Shown here piece after piece: positions 57,167 through 64,000 of a stretch of DNA of 64,000 nt. This DNA comes from Palleronia aestuarii (GTDB lineage: Bacteria; Pseudomonadota; Alphaproteobacteria; Rhodobacterales; Rhodobacteraceae). Each line of letters begins with the position of its first letter. Positions within the stretch are counted from its first letter, which is position 1. Under the pieces are notes generated by a model that was not told where the DNA came from, did not search any database, and worked only from the letters and a program-made list of their open reading frames with translations. The position numbers and the translations under genes are program-made. Where the stretch lies: NCBI RefSeq assembly GCF_003253995.1, contig NZ_QKZL01000004.1:283107-347106 (forward strand), written 5' to 3'.

Positions 57167-57966
57167 GGCGCAGGCAGGCAGAGCGTCATGCCGTCATGGG
57201 CGGGCGTCACGTTGGCCGGTGTCTCGGCATCGAGCGTCGCATAGTCCAGATCATTGTGCATGTCGGTCAGGATTGCGCGCTTTGGCTCCGCGCGGGCGAT
57301 CCAGTCGAGCGTCCGCGCGAGGTGCGAATGGCTCGGATGCGGATCGCGGCGGAGCGCGTCGACGATCCAGACATCGATCCCTTCCACGGCCCTCCAGGCC
57401 TCCTCGGTCATCGCACCCGCATCGGGAAGATAGGCGAGACCACCGATCCGGAAACCGAGCGCGTCGATATTCCCGTGACCGACACGGAACGGATCGAGCG
57501 TGACGCGCCCCCCTGCCCCGTCGATGGCGATCGTGCGTTCGATCGTGTTCATCTCCAGGATCGGCGGATAGCTCGACCCTTCCGGCGTTTCGAAGGCGTA
57601 GCGGAACCGCGCAAAGAGATCGACCTGCGTGGCCGTGTCGGCCCAGACGGGAAGCCGCGCGCGGCGATTGAAGACGACCATCCTGAGATCGTCGAGCCCG
57701 TGGCAATGATCGGCATGGGGATGGGTGAAGACCACCGCGTCGAGCGTTCCCACGCCCGCATCGAGGAGTTGGTCGCGCAGATCCGGCGAGGCGTCGATCA
57801 GGACGCGGGTCGTCCCCTCCGCTCCCTCGCGCTCGACGAGCAAGGAGCAGCGGCGGCGTCGATTGCGCGGATCCGCCGGATCGCACGCACCCCAATGGCC
57901 GCCCACGCGCGGCACGCCGCCCGACGATCCGCAGCCGAGGATGGTGAACCGGAGCGTGTCGCTCAT
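57163..57966 (-). CDS. MBL-fold metallohydrolase (PhnP-like)
   Basis: A 267-residue beta-lactamase-fold hydrolase. GCGSSGGVPRVGG at the N-terminus and the zinc motif THPHADHCHGLDDLR are present, with DMHNDLDYATL at the C-terminal site. It resembles PhnP/RNase-BN-like phosphodiesterases. It overlaps tatD and the AEC gene by 4 bp each, so it is part of that operon. Substrate unknown; neighbours TatD (nuclease) suggest nucleic-acid or cyclic phosphate chemistry, an inference only. Confidence 0.87.
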   Translation of the reverse strand: MSDTLRFTILGCGSSGGVPRVGGHWGACDPADPRNRRRRCSLLVEREGAEGTTRVLIDASPDLRDQLLDAGVGTLDAVVFTHPHADHCHGLDDLRMVVFNRRARLPVWADTATQVDLFARFRYAFETPEGSSYPPILEMNTIERTIAIDGAGGRVTLDPFRVGHGNIDALGFRIGGLAYLPDAGAMTEEAWRAVEGIDVWIVDALRRDPHPSHSHLARTLDWIARAEPKRAILTDMHNDLDYATLDAETPANVTPAHDGMTLCLPAP

Positions 57967-58757
57967 TGCGGCCGCCACCGGGCGGCCTTGGCGAAGAGCC
58001 GGTCGAAATTCGCCTCCGTGGCGGCGGCGAAATCCTCGTAGGAAAGGCCGAACGTCTCCGCCCCCACCCGCGCGGTATGCGCGGTGTAGGCGGGCTCGTT
58101 GCGCTTGCCGCGATGGGGCGGCGGCGCGAGATAGGGGCTGTCCGTCTCCACGAGGATCCGTTCGAGCGGGGCCGCAGCGAATATTTCCCGCAGCGCCGTA
58201 CTCTTCGGGAAGGCGGCGATGCCCGACATGGAGAGGTAGAAGCCCAGATCCAGCGCGGTCTCGGCCAGCGCGGCGCCCGAGGAGAAGCAATGCATGACGC
58301 AGGCATAGGGACCGGCCGCGTGTTCCTCGGACAGGATCTGCGCCATGTCGTCATCGGCGTCGCGCGCATGGATCACGAGCGGCAGACCCGTCTCCCGCGC
58401 GGCGGCGATGTGGACGCGCAGGCTTTCCATCTGCACCTCCGCCGTCTCGGCCGTGTAGTGATAGTCGAGCCCGGTCTCCCCGATCGCCACCATCTTCGGA
58501 TGCCGTGTCAGCTCGACAAGCTCGTCCAGCCGCGCCATCGGCTCCTCGGCGGCGCTCATGGGGTGCGTCCCGGCGGCCCAGAAAACGGGTTCGTGCGCCT
58601 CCGCGATGGCCCGGACCCGGTCCACGTTCTTCAGCTTCGTGCAGATCGTGACCATGCGTGCGACGCCCGCGGCGACGGCATCCCCAACGACGGCGTCACG
58701 TGATGCGTCGAAATCGGGAAAGTCGAGATGGCAATGGCTGTCGGTGATCGTCGTCAT
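57963..58757 (-). CDS. tatD: TatD-family metal-dependent hydrolase
   Basis: A 264-residue TIM-barrel hydrolase. Motifs: DSHCHLDF at the N-terminus, GETGLDY, LPLVIHARDA, HCFSSG and ETDSPYLAPPPHRG. TatD enzymes are 3'-5' exonucleases or DNases. It lies between holB and the MBL gene, a classic neighbourhood in many proteobacteria. Confidence 0.93.
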   Translation of the reverse strand: MTTITDSHCHLDFPDFDASRDAVVGDAVAAGVARMVTICTKLKNVDRVRAIAEAHEPVFWAAGTHPMSAAEEPMARLDELVELTRHPKMVAIGETGLDYHYTAETAEVQMESLRVHIAAARETGLPLVIHARDADDDMAQILSEEHAAGPYACVMHCFSSGAALAETALDLGFYLSMSGIAAFPKSTALREIFAAAPLERILVETDSPYLAPPPHRGKRNEPAYTAHTARVGAETFGLSYEDFAAATEANFDRLFAKAARWRPQ

Positions 58758-58773
58758 GGCGTCTCAATGAGGG

Positions 58774-59880
58774 TCAGCGCGCGAGGATCGCGCGGCCCGT
58801 CTCGTTGATCTTCAGCCCCGTATCGAGGATGAGTGCGGAGGGGTCAAGATTGACCGCCCGCCCGTGGGCGAGACGCGCGGTGACCTCCTGCTGGCGGCTC
58901 GCCCAGAGACGTCCGGCCGCCATGTCGGGAGCCAGTCGGGCGAGGAGTGCGGCCTCCCCCTTCGCCGCTTCCGCCTCCGGCAGCATTCCGGCCCCGCGCC
59001 GGGCAAGCCGCGCGAGCATCAGGTCGATCAGGCGTATCGCGATCTCGAACCGCCCGCCCGTGCCGGGCCCCGCGAGCCCCGCGGCGAGATCCGAGAGCGA
59101 GGCGCGATCGAAACCGGTCTCAGACGAGAAGATACCGACGAGATCGGCATAAAGCGATGGCCCATCCTGTTGCAGAAGGCGCGCCGCTTCCCCGGCGGAG
59201 CCCTCGGCAAGCTGCGTGAGCGCGGCGGGCTCGATGTCGGGACGCAGACCCGCGGCCTCGAGTGCCGCTGCGATATCAGGGCCAGCGAGCGGGTGGCATC
59301 GCAACGTCCGGCATCGCGACCGGATCGTCGGCAGGAGGCGAGAGGGGGCGTGGCAGACGAGCAGGAAGATCGTCCGCGCCGGCGGCTCTTCGAGCAACTT
59401 CAGGATGGCGTTCGCGGCTGCGACATTGAGGAGGTCGGCGGAATCCACGATCACGATCCGCATTCCGCCATCGGCGGCGGACATGTGGAGAAAATCGCGG
59501 GCGCGGCGTGCGACGTCCACGGTGATCTCACGCCGCTCCGTCCCACGGGTCGGCTCGAGCGTCGGCCGCATGAGAAGCAGCCGCGGCTCTGAAAGGGCGG
59601 CGATCCGCGCGGCGACGGGATGATCGGCGGGAACGTCGAGCGAGTCCGTGACCGCTCCGTCCCCGGGGACTGCGAGCAGGGCCCGGGCAATGCGCCAGGC
59701 CAGGGTCGCCTTGCCGATCCCGCGCGGTCCGGAAAGGAGCCAGGCGTGATGCAACCGGTCGCTCCTCAGCGCGTCGAGAAACGTCCGCTCCGCAGCCTCC
59801 TGGCCGAAGAGGCGCGTGGCATGGCGGGGATGGGGGACACCCTCGACGCGGTCCGGCTCGTAGCTCGCGGCCTCGCTCAT
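58774..59880 (-). CDS. holB: DNA polymerase III subunit delta'
   Basis: A 368-residue clamp-loader subunit. The AAA+ core begins at ATRLFGQEAAERTFLDAL with SGPRGIGKATLAW as the P-loop-like motif, then VIVDSADLLNVAAANAILKLLEEPP and the sensor region RTLRCHPL. No zinc ligand set is complete, but C residues occur near 180-195 in the sequence RSRCRTLRCHP. It overlaps tmk by 4 bp. Loads the beta clamp as part of the gamma complex. Confidence 0.92.
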   Translation of the reverse strand: MSEAASYEPDRVEGVPHPRHATRLFGQEAAERTFLDALRSDRLHHAWLLSGPRGIGKATLAWRIARALLAVPGDGAVTDSLDVPADHPVAARIAALSEPRLLLMRPTLEPTRGTERREITVDVARRARDFLHMSAADGGMRIVIVDSADLLNVAAANAILKLLEEPPARTIFLLVCHAPSRLLPTIRSRCRTLRCHPLAGPDIAAALEAAGLRPDIEPAALTQLAEGSAGEAARLLQQDGPSLYADLVGIFSSETGFDRASLSDLAAGLAGPGTGGRFEIAIRLIDLMLARLARRGAGMLPEAEAAKGEAALLARLAPDMAAGRLWASRQQEVTARLAHGRAVNLDPSALILDTGLKINETGRAILAR

Positions 59881-60497
59881 GGGAGCTGCGACCTGATATC
59901 CGAAGCGACGGCGTCCGCCGGACGATCGCCATCGATTACAACGATTCTTCCGGGCGTTTTGGCCGCCAAATCGAGGAAGCCGTGACGCATCCGCTCCTGG
60001 AGTTCGAGACCGCGGGATTCGAACCGGACCTCGCCACCGGAGCGCCCGAGCGCCCGCTCGAGGCCACGATCTGGCGCCATGTCGATGAGGAACGTCCGGT
60101 CGGGCTCGATCCCGATCATCATCTCGTGCAATCGATCGACGGTCTCGCGCAGCCCGGACGCGGCGAGGCCCTGGTACATTCGCGTGCTGTCGGCGAAACG
60201 ATCGGTGATGACCACCGCGCCGCGTGCGAGCGCGGGCGTGATCAGCCGTTCGACATGGTCGCGTCGCGCCGCGGTGAACAGCAGAAGTTCCGCCTCGGCG
60301 GACCATCGATCGGCGGATCCTTCCAGGACGAGCTTGCGGATCTCCTCGGCCCCGGGGCTGCCGCCGGGCTCCCGGGTCAGGACGACCTCCCGCCCGGTCG
60401 CGCGAAGATATTCGGCGAGAAGCGCCGCCTGCGTCGACTTCCCGGATCCATCGACCCCCTCGAAACTGAGGAAAAGACCGGGTTCTCGCGACGTCAC
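59877..60497 (-). CDS. tmk: Thymidylate kinase
   Basis: A 206-residue dTMP kinase. P-loop FEGVDGSGKST at residues 12-22, TREPGGSPGAEEIRK with the DR(Y/F)-containing ITDRFADST motif near 99, and a C-terminal LID arginine-rich part (RSGGEVRFESRGLELQERMR). It makes dTDP from dTMP. It overlaps dacC and holB by 4 bp each. Confidence 0.95.
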   Translation of the reverse strand: MTSREPGLFLSFEGVDGSGKSTQAALLAEYLRATGREVVLTREPGGSPGAEEIRKLVLEGSADRWSAEAELLLFTAARRDHVERLITPALARGAVVITDRFADSTRMYQGLAASGLRETVDRLHEMMIGIEPDRTFLIDMAPDRGLERALGRSGGEVRFESRGLELQERMRHGFLDLAAKTPGRIVVIDGDRPADAVASDIRSQLP

Positions 60498-61684
60498 TGG
60501 GTCGCAACCGCCTCGTCGGCCTCTTCGTCACCGGTGCCGATATTCTCGACGACCTTTGCGAGGAGGACGTTGGCCGCCGTCGAGAGCCTAGGTACGAATC
60601 CTCCGCGCTCGACCGCACGACCCGCGACGAGGGGGATCTCGCTGTCGGGCAGACCCCGCATTGTGATGACCAGCTTGCCTACTTCCTGCCCGGCCTCGAT
60701 CGGCGCCTCCAGCGGATCGGTGAACGCCGCGCGGGCCGTGATCTCTCCCTGTTCGAGCGCGGGCACGAGGAGCCGTGCGTCGCGCCCCGCATTGAGATCG
60801 ACGCGAGACACGTCGCCGAGCCAGACATCGGCCGTCGCGATCCTCTGCCCCCCGGTCACGACCGTCTTCTCGACGAATTGGCGAAAGGCCCAGGCGACCA
60901 CGCGTTCCGCCTCCTCCGCACGTGCCGTCGATGAATCGAGTCCGGTGATGACGAAGACGATCCGCCGCGCGCCCTGGGTCGCCGAACCGACGAGGCCATG
61001 CCCCGCCTCCTGCGTGTGGCCGGTCTTGAGCCCGTCGGCCCCGATCCCGAGGCCGAGAAGTGGATTGCGGTTGAAGCGGTTCTTCGGCGCCCGGTTGTCC
61101 CAGGCAAATTCCTTCTGCGCGAAATAGCCGTAATATTCCGGGAATTCGGTCACGAGCCGCGTCGCGAGGATACCCAGATCCCGGACCGACATGCGGTGGT
61201 TGAGCGCAGGCCAGCCGCTCGCGTTGACGAACGTGCTCTGCGACATGCCGAGCGAGGCGGCACGCTCGTTCATCATCCGTGCGAAGGCATCCTCCGATCC
61301 CGCGAGCCCTTCGGCCACGACCACGCAGGCATCGTTGCCGGACATCACGATGATCCCCTGGATGAGTTCCTCCACCGTCGGCCGGTCGCGCTCGTTGAGA
61401 AACATCGTGGAGCCATCCATCGCCTTCGCTTTGGACGAGACGCCAAACCGCGTCTCCATCGTGATGCGCCCGTCCCTGAGCGCCTCGAAGAGCATGTTCA
61501 GCGTCATCAGCTTCGACATGGATGCGGGCGGCAGAGGCACGTCGGCCTGCTTTTCCACCAGCACGGTATCCGTGGTCACGTCGTAGACATAGGCGGCCGT
61601 CGCCCGTGTCTCGAAGGCCGCGTGTGCAGGCACCGCGAACAGGAACGGCAGGAGAAGCGCCGCGGCACGGCGGAGAATGGACAT
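60494..61684 (-). CDS. dacC: D-alanyl-D-alanine carboxypeptidase
   Basis: A 396-residue penicillin-binding protein 5/6 family enzyme. Signal peptide (MSILRRAAALLLPFLFAVPAHA), catalytic SxxK S55-M-S-K58, SGN at 115-117 and KTG at 220-222, plus a C-terminal PBP5 domain. The C-terminal amphipathic anchor is short. It trims the terminal D-Ala of peptidoglycan pentapeptides in the periplasm. Follows a DPBB-like lipoprotein gene. Confidence 0.93.
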   Translation of the reverse strand: MSILRRAAALLLPFLFAVPAHAAFETRATAAYVYDVTTDTVLVEKQADVPLPPASMSKLMTLNMLFEALRDGRITMETRFGVSSKAKAMDGSTMFLNERDRPTVEELIQGIIVMSGNDACVVVAEGLAGSEDAFARMMNERAASLGMSQSTFVNASGWPALNHRMSVRDLGILATRLVTEFPEYYGYFAQKEFAWDNRAPKNRFNRNPLLGLGIGADGLKTGHTQEAGHGLVGSATQGARRIVFVITGLDSSTARAEEAERVVAWAFRQFVEKTVVTGGQRIATADVWLGDVSRVDLNAGRDARLLVPALEQGEITARAAFTDPLEAPIEAGQEVGKLVITMRGLPDSEIPLVAGRAVERGGFVPRLSTAANVLLAKVVENIGTGDEEADEAVATQ

Positions 61685-61786
61685 GACAAGACCCTCATCA
61701 GGATGTCGCTATGGTTGCGTCTCGATAACAGGAGACCGCCGCAAAAGGCAGTCCCGAATCCGTGTGGGCCGTTCGTGGGCCGCTCG

Positions 61787-62308
61787 CTATGGCTCCTGCG
61801 CCGCGGCCTCGTCCTCGGCCGGAAGCTCGGCTCCTCCACCGGAGGTCGTATCGCCGGGTCGTAGGGCGATGACGGTGAGGGACGCGGGCGCCCCCGCGAG
61901 CATGCCCAATCCCTCCGCCGCGTCGGAGGACACCTGGAAGGCCGGGCCGTCCATCTCGCGCTCGCGACGGAACAGCGCGCCCCGCGTCGTGCGTCCGGTC
62001 TCGTCGTTGCGGATCAGCACGCGTTCCGGCCGATCCACGCCGGGATAGGCGACCCAGGTTCCGCCAAGGGACGGACGCCCATCCCACAGGCCCTGATCGG
62101 TCGCGGTGAAGACTTCCGGCGCCTCGATCTCGTCCGGCGCGGCGACGGGGGCCGTCGCATCCGGCAGCGGCGGCGGATCGCGCCGGATCCGGTCGCAGGC
62201 CCCAAGCGACAGCAACGCCATCCCGACGAGGAACAGCCCCACCCGATCGCCCCGCCCGACCGCGCGCGGCGCCCGCTCGCACAACTGCGTCACACCATTC
62301 CCCCTCAT
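61787..62308 (-). CDS. Lipoprotein with RlpA-like (DPBB) fold, upstream of dacC
   Basis: A 173-residue lipoprotein if begun at 62308 (MRGNGVTQLCERAP); a longer frame from 62398 is less likely. The lipobox LGAC gives Cys38. The C-terminal region ERVLIRNDETGRTTRGALFRR...FQVSSDAAEGLGMLAGAPASLTVIAL follows the RlpA double-psi barrel pattern (V.N..TG....R....(D/F)..LS..AA..LGM..G...V.V) but the catalytic Asp/His of RlpA lytic transglycosylases are not evident. A peptidoglycan-binding or scaffold role near DacC is plausible. Rhodobacterales often carry rlpA beside dacC. Confidence 0.65.
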   Translation of the reverse strand: MRGNGVTQLCERAPRAVGRGDRVGLFLVGMALLSLGACDRIRRDPPPLPDATAPVAAPDEIEAPEVFTATDQGLWDGRPSLGGTWVAYPGVDRPERVLIRNDETGRTTRGALFRREREMDGPAFQVSSDAAEGLGMLAGAPASLTVIALRPGDTTSGGGAELPAEDEAAAQEP

Positions 62309-62429
62309 GTGTTTCGAGCCTTGCCCGTACTGCATAGCCTTGCCGCCCGGCCTAGGAAAGATCCCGCCCGTCCGCAGGCTCCGATCTCGCCTTTTCAAGC
62401 CACTTCTACCGGGTTACGACGGGGTCATC

Positions 62430-62519
62430 GGAGGAGTGGCAGAGTGGTCGATTGCACCGGTCTTGAAAACCGGCGTGCGTGAAAGCGTACCGTGGGTTCG
62501 AATCCCACCTCCTCCGCCA
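62430..62519 (+). tRNA. tRNA-Ser (anticodon TGA)
   Basis: A 90-nt class II tRNA including encoded CCA (62517-62519). Acceptor stem GGAGGAG pairs with CTCCTCC, anticodon stem CCGGT/ACCGG with loop CTTGAAA gives anticodon TGA for UCA/UCG-type codons; a long variable arm and GGTTCGAATCC T-arm follow. Immediately downstream begins the accessory, decayed region. Confidence 0.97.
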
Positions 62520-62907
62520 TTATCACCCTATCGAACTTGTTCAGGCCGCCCGCCCGAGGCGAAATTTATCCTGTTTTCAAAGGAGTTTGCCGACTTAGTG
62601 CGAACCGCTGAGACCCGGGTGCGCAGCGTTTTCCGTCTCTGAATGGCCCATCGTCTCTGGTCGGGCGAACCGCACCGATTTCGGTTCGGTCGAAATTTTC
62701 CGCGTCTTTCCAATGACCTGACTTGCAACACCGCCAAAACTGCGCGCCCTGTTTCCATCGCCATCGACCGAAACAGATACCGAACATGCAGGAGGCGTAG
62801 CCGATAGGTGCGCTGGCAGAACAGCGCGTAGCGTTGGCGGATCAATCGGCGACGGGCTCAACGAAGCCATTGATGACAAACGCACATCGCGCCTCTAGCC
62901 TGGCGGC
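62520..62907. other. Gene-free stretch after tRNA-Ser
   Basis: About 390 bp with no supported gene. It starts directly at the tRNA 3' end and leads to the broken DUF3883 gene. Base composition drops around 62560-62640. I found no direct repeat of the tRNA 3' end within the window, so an attachment site is unproven. Confidence 0.4.
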
Positions 62908-63744
62908 ATGGCGAGTGGCCCTTGGACCGATGAAGAAAACGACCTGATCGTCGCGGATTACTTCGCGATGCTGGCCGACGACATCGCCGGGCGCCGCTAC
63001 AGCAAAGCCGAGCATCGCCGGGCCCTCCTGCCTCTGCTGAACGATCGGTCATAGGGATCGGTCGAGTTCAAGCACCAGAACATCAGCGCGGTGCTGAAGG
63101 GGCTCGGCGAGGATTGGATCCCGGGCTACAAGCCCGCCTTCAATTTCCAGATGACTCTGGTCGACGCGGTGGCGCGGTGGCTGGAGCAGCATCCGGATTG
63201 GCTCGGCCGGTTGCCAGGCATGCGGCCCGCGGACGGCATGCGCGAGGCGGCGCAGATCTGGATCAGTCCTCCGCCGACGCTCTCCAACCAGCCTCCGCCG
63301 CAAGAGCTAGACCAGATGCTGCACATCGCGAGGAAGTTCGACGTGGCAGGCCGGGACGAGCGCAATCGCGCCCTCGGCCGTGCTGGCGAGGAACGCGTCC
63401 TGGCGCATGAGCATGCCACGTTGAAGGCCGCGGGGCGAGATGATCTGGCGCGAAAGGTCCGCTGGGTCTCGGAGGAGGACGGCGACGGAGCGGGCTACGA
63501 CATCGCCAGCTATTCGCCCGATGGCCAGCCGCGGCTGATCGAGGTCAAGACGACGACTGGGTGGGAGCGCACGCCCTTCCACATCACGCGGAACGAACTG
63601 GCCGTTGCCGACGAACGGCGCGCGGCGTGGTGCCTGTTCCGGATGTGGAATTTCTCGCGCGAGCCAAGGGCGTTCGAGCTGTACCCGCCGCTCGATGCGC
63701 ATGTCTCTCTGACGCCGACGTCGTTTCAGGCCAGCTTTCACTAG
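62908..63744 (+). pseudogene. DUF3883-domain (nuclease-like) gene interrupted by an amber codon
   Basis: An ATG at 62908 opens a frame reading MASGPWTDEENDLIVADYF and continuing as LLPLLNDRS, then TAG at 63052-63054, then GSVEFKHQNISAVLKGLGED in the same frame to a stop at 63742-63744. The pieces form one continuous DUF3883-type protein (about 277 aa) with a single in-frame stop after codon 48. The C-terminal domain has GYDIASYSP and the catalytic-looking IEVKTTTG (D...ExK, restriction-endonuclease fold). Such proteins are linked to defence and mobile islands. A sequencing error or suppression cannot be ruled out. Confidence 0.75.
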
Positions 63745-63747
63745 CCG

Positions 63748-64000
63748 TCAGTCGAACACCCGCGCTGGCTGCTCGTCCCAAGGCAGGGATGCCACGAAGC
63801 AGAGGTCGTAGAGGCTGATCGCGCAGGGTTCGCGGCGCATGACCAGCCGCTCGAGGACGTCCGGCGCCAGCCATGCGAGGCGCAGGAGGCGGCTGACGTA
63901 TCGGTCGGAGAGGGCCTTGTTGCAGAAAGCCTGCGTGGGATTCACATCGTGAGTCCAGCGACATAGCTGTCCGGCATGTCCAAGCCTGCGCCCACCCGTT
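63748..64000 (-). CDS. C-terminal end of a recombinase-like protein, 5' end outside window
   Basis: The minus-strand frame is open from the right window edge to the stop at 63748. The final 60 residues, DRYVSRLLRLAWLAPDVLERLVMRREPCAISLYDL, match the HTH-like tail found in serine recombinase (resolvase/invertase) related proteins of alphaproteobacteria (YVSR.LRL..LAPDI...IL.GRQP). Upstream codons (TGRRLGHAGQLCRWTHDV) look less typical, so the gene may be eroded. Together with the broken DUF3883 gene it suggests a decayed mobile element after tRNA-Ser. Confidence 0.5.
   Translation of the reverse strand, partial: TGGRRLGHAGQLCRWTHDVNPTQAFCNKALSDRYVSRLLRLAWLAPDVLERLVMRREPCAISLYDLCFVASLPWDEQPARVFD

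Noticed and set aside
62430..64000. Defined attL/attR pair for an island at tRNA-Ser
   Set aside because: I searched by eye for a repeat of the tRNA 3' end downstream and found none within the window.

Overview
The window looks like a chromosomal segment of a Rhodobacteraceae (Rhodobacterales, Alphaproteobacteria) bacterium. GC is high (roughly 65-68% by eye). Genes are densely packed in short operons with ATGA/GTGA overlaps. Several gene sets are ones I associate with this group: a VtlR/LsrB-type LysR regulator, small PurL, BolA next to monothiol CGFS glutaredoxin, ZapA with a small coiled-coil partner, fused sulfate adenylyltransferase/APS kinase, a Cys-less Hint protein, and TrxB divergent from an Lrp regulator. 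Most of the window reads as core genome. Only the two ends look accessory: a truncated holin-associated muramidase at the left edge, and a decayed patch behind tRNA-Ser at the right edge.

Layout, left to right. 1-2604 (minus): muramidase fragment, then ccmE, argC, murI. 3008-4069: vtlR-like LysR gene followed by a strong small-RNA candidate of AbcR type. 4244-7345 (plus): purL, bolA, a small membrane protein, grxD. 7370-8514: zapA and its coiled-coil neighbour (minus), then a rod-like RNA candidate that may be 6S RNA. 8515-13033: TetR regulator divergent from a three-gene molybdenum hydroxylase (PaoABC type). 13190-13275: tRNA-Leu(GAG). 13379-16755: peptidoglycan-binding protein, lipB, tadA, rluB. 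16846-22356: a tight six-gene cluster (two-TM peptide, XpaC, TelA, DUF2927 lipoprotein, SPFH+GYF protein, zinc-ribbon membrane protein) followed by a fructokinase. 23296-28001 (minus): a Pqi/MCE lipid-transport operon with a split PqiA and an unusually long PqiB. 28178-30135 (minus): adenine deaminase and a stand-alone Lrp ligand-binding domain. 30246-36261: SDR, aminotransferase, ubiK, lgt, midA-like, pgeF, Hint protein. 36307-40032: lrp, trxB, sat/cysC. 40303-41825 (minus): subtilisin-like protease and a separate small protein resembling an I9 propeptide. 42227-46836: RND efflux pair. 46891-49928 (minus): modE-modABC with a visible ModE-type operator, then gph. 50869-56217 (plus): a polyamine-type ABC importer with a DUF1330 gene inside and a permease carrying a large periplasmic insert. 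56237-62308 (minus): a seven-gene run from a DPBB-like lipoprotein and dacC through tmk, holB, tatD and an MBL hydrolase to an AEC transporter. 62430-62519: tRNA-Ser(UGA). 62908-64000: a DUF3883 gene broken by an in-frame amber codon and the C-terminal end of a recombinase-like protein.

Functional themes. Envelope maintenance recurs: CcmE, MurI, the PG-binding protein, the TelA/SPFH cluster, Pqi, Lgt, PgeF, DacC and the DPBB lipoprotein. Molybdenum is linked too: the ModABC importer would supply cofactor metal for the PaoABC-type enzyme. The points most worth a second look are the VtlR-adjacent sRNA, the TelA/XpaC/SPFH/zinc-ribbon cluster, the detached I9-like protein beside the S8 protease, the repeat-built PqiB tail, and the permease with a roughly 270-residue periplasmic insert. 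All gene names come from recognising family motifs by eye; no database search was possible.
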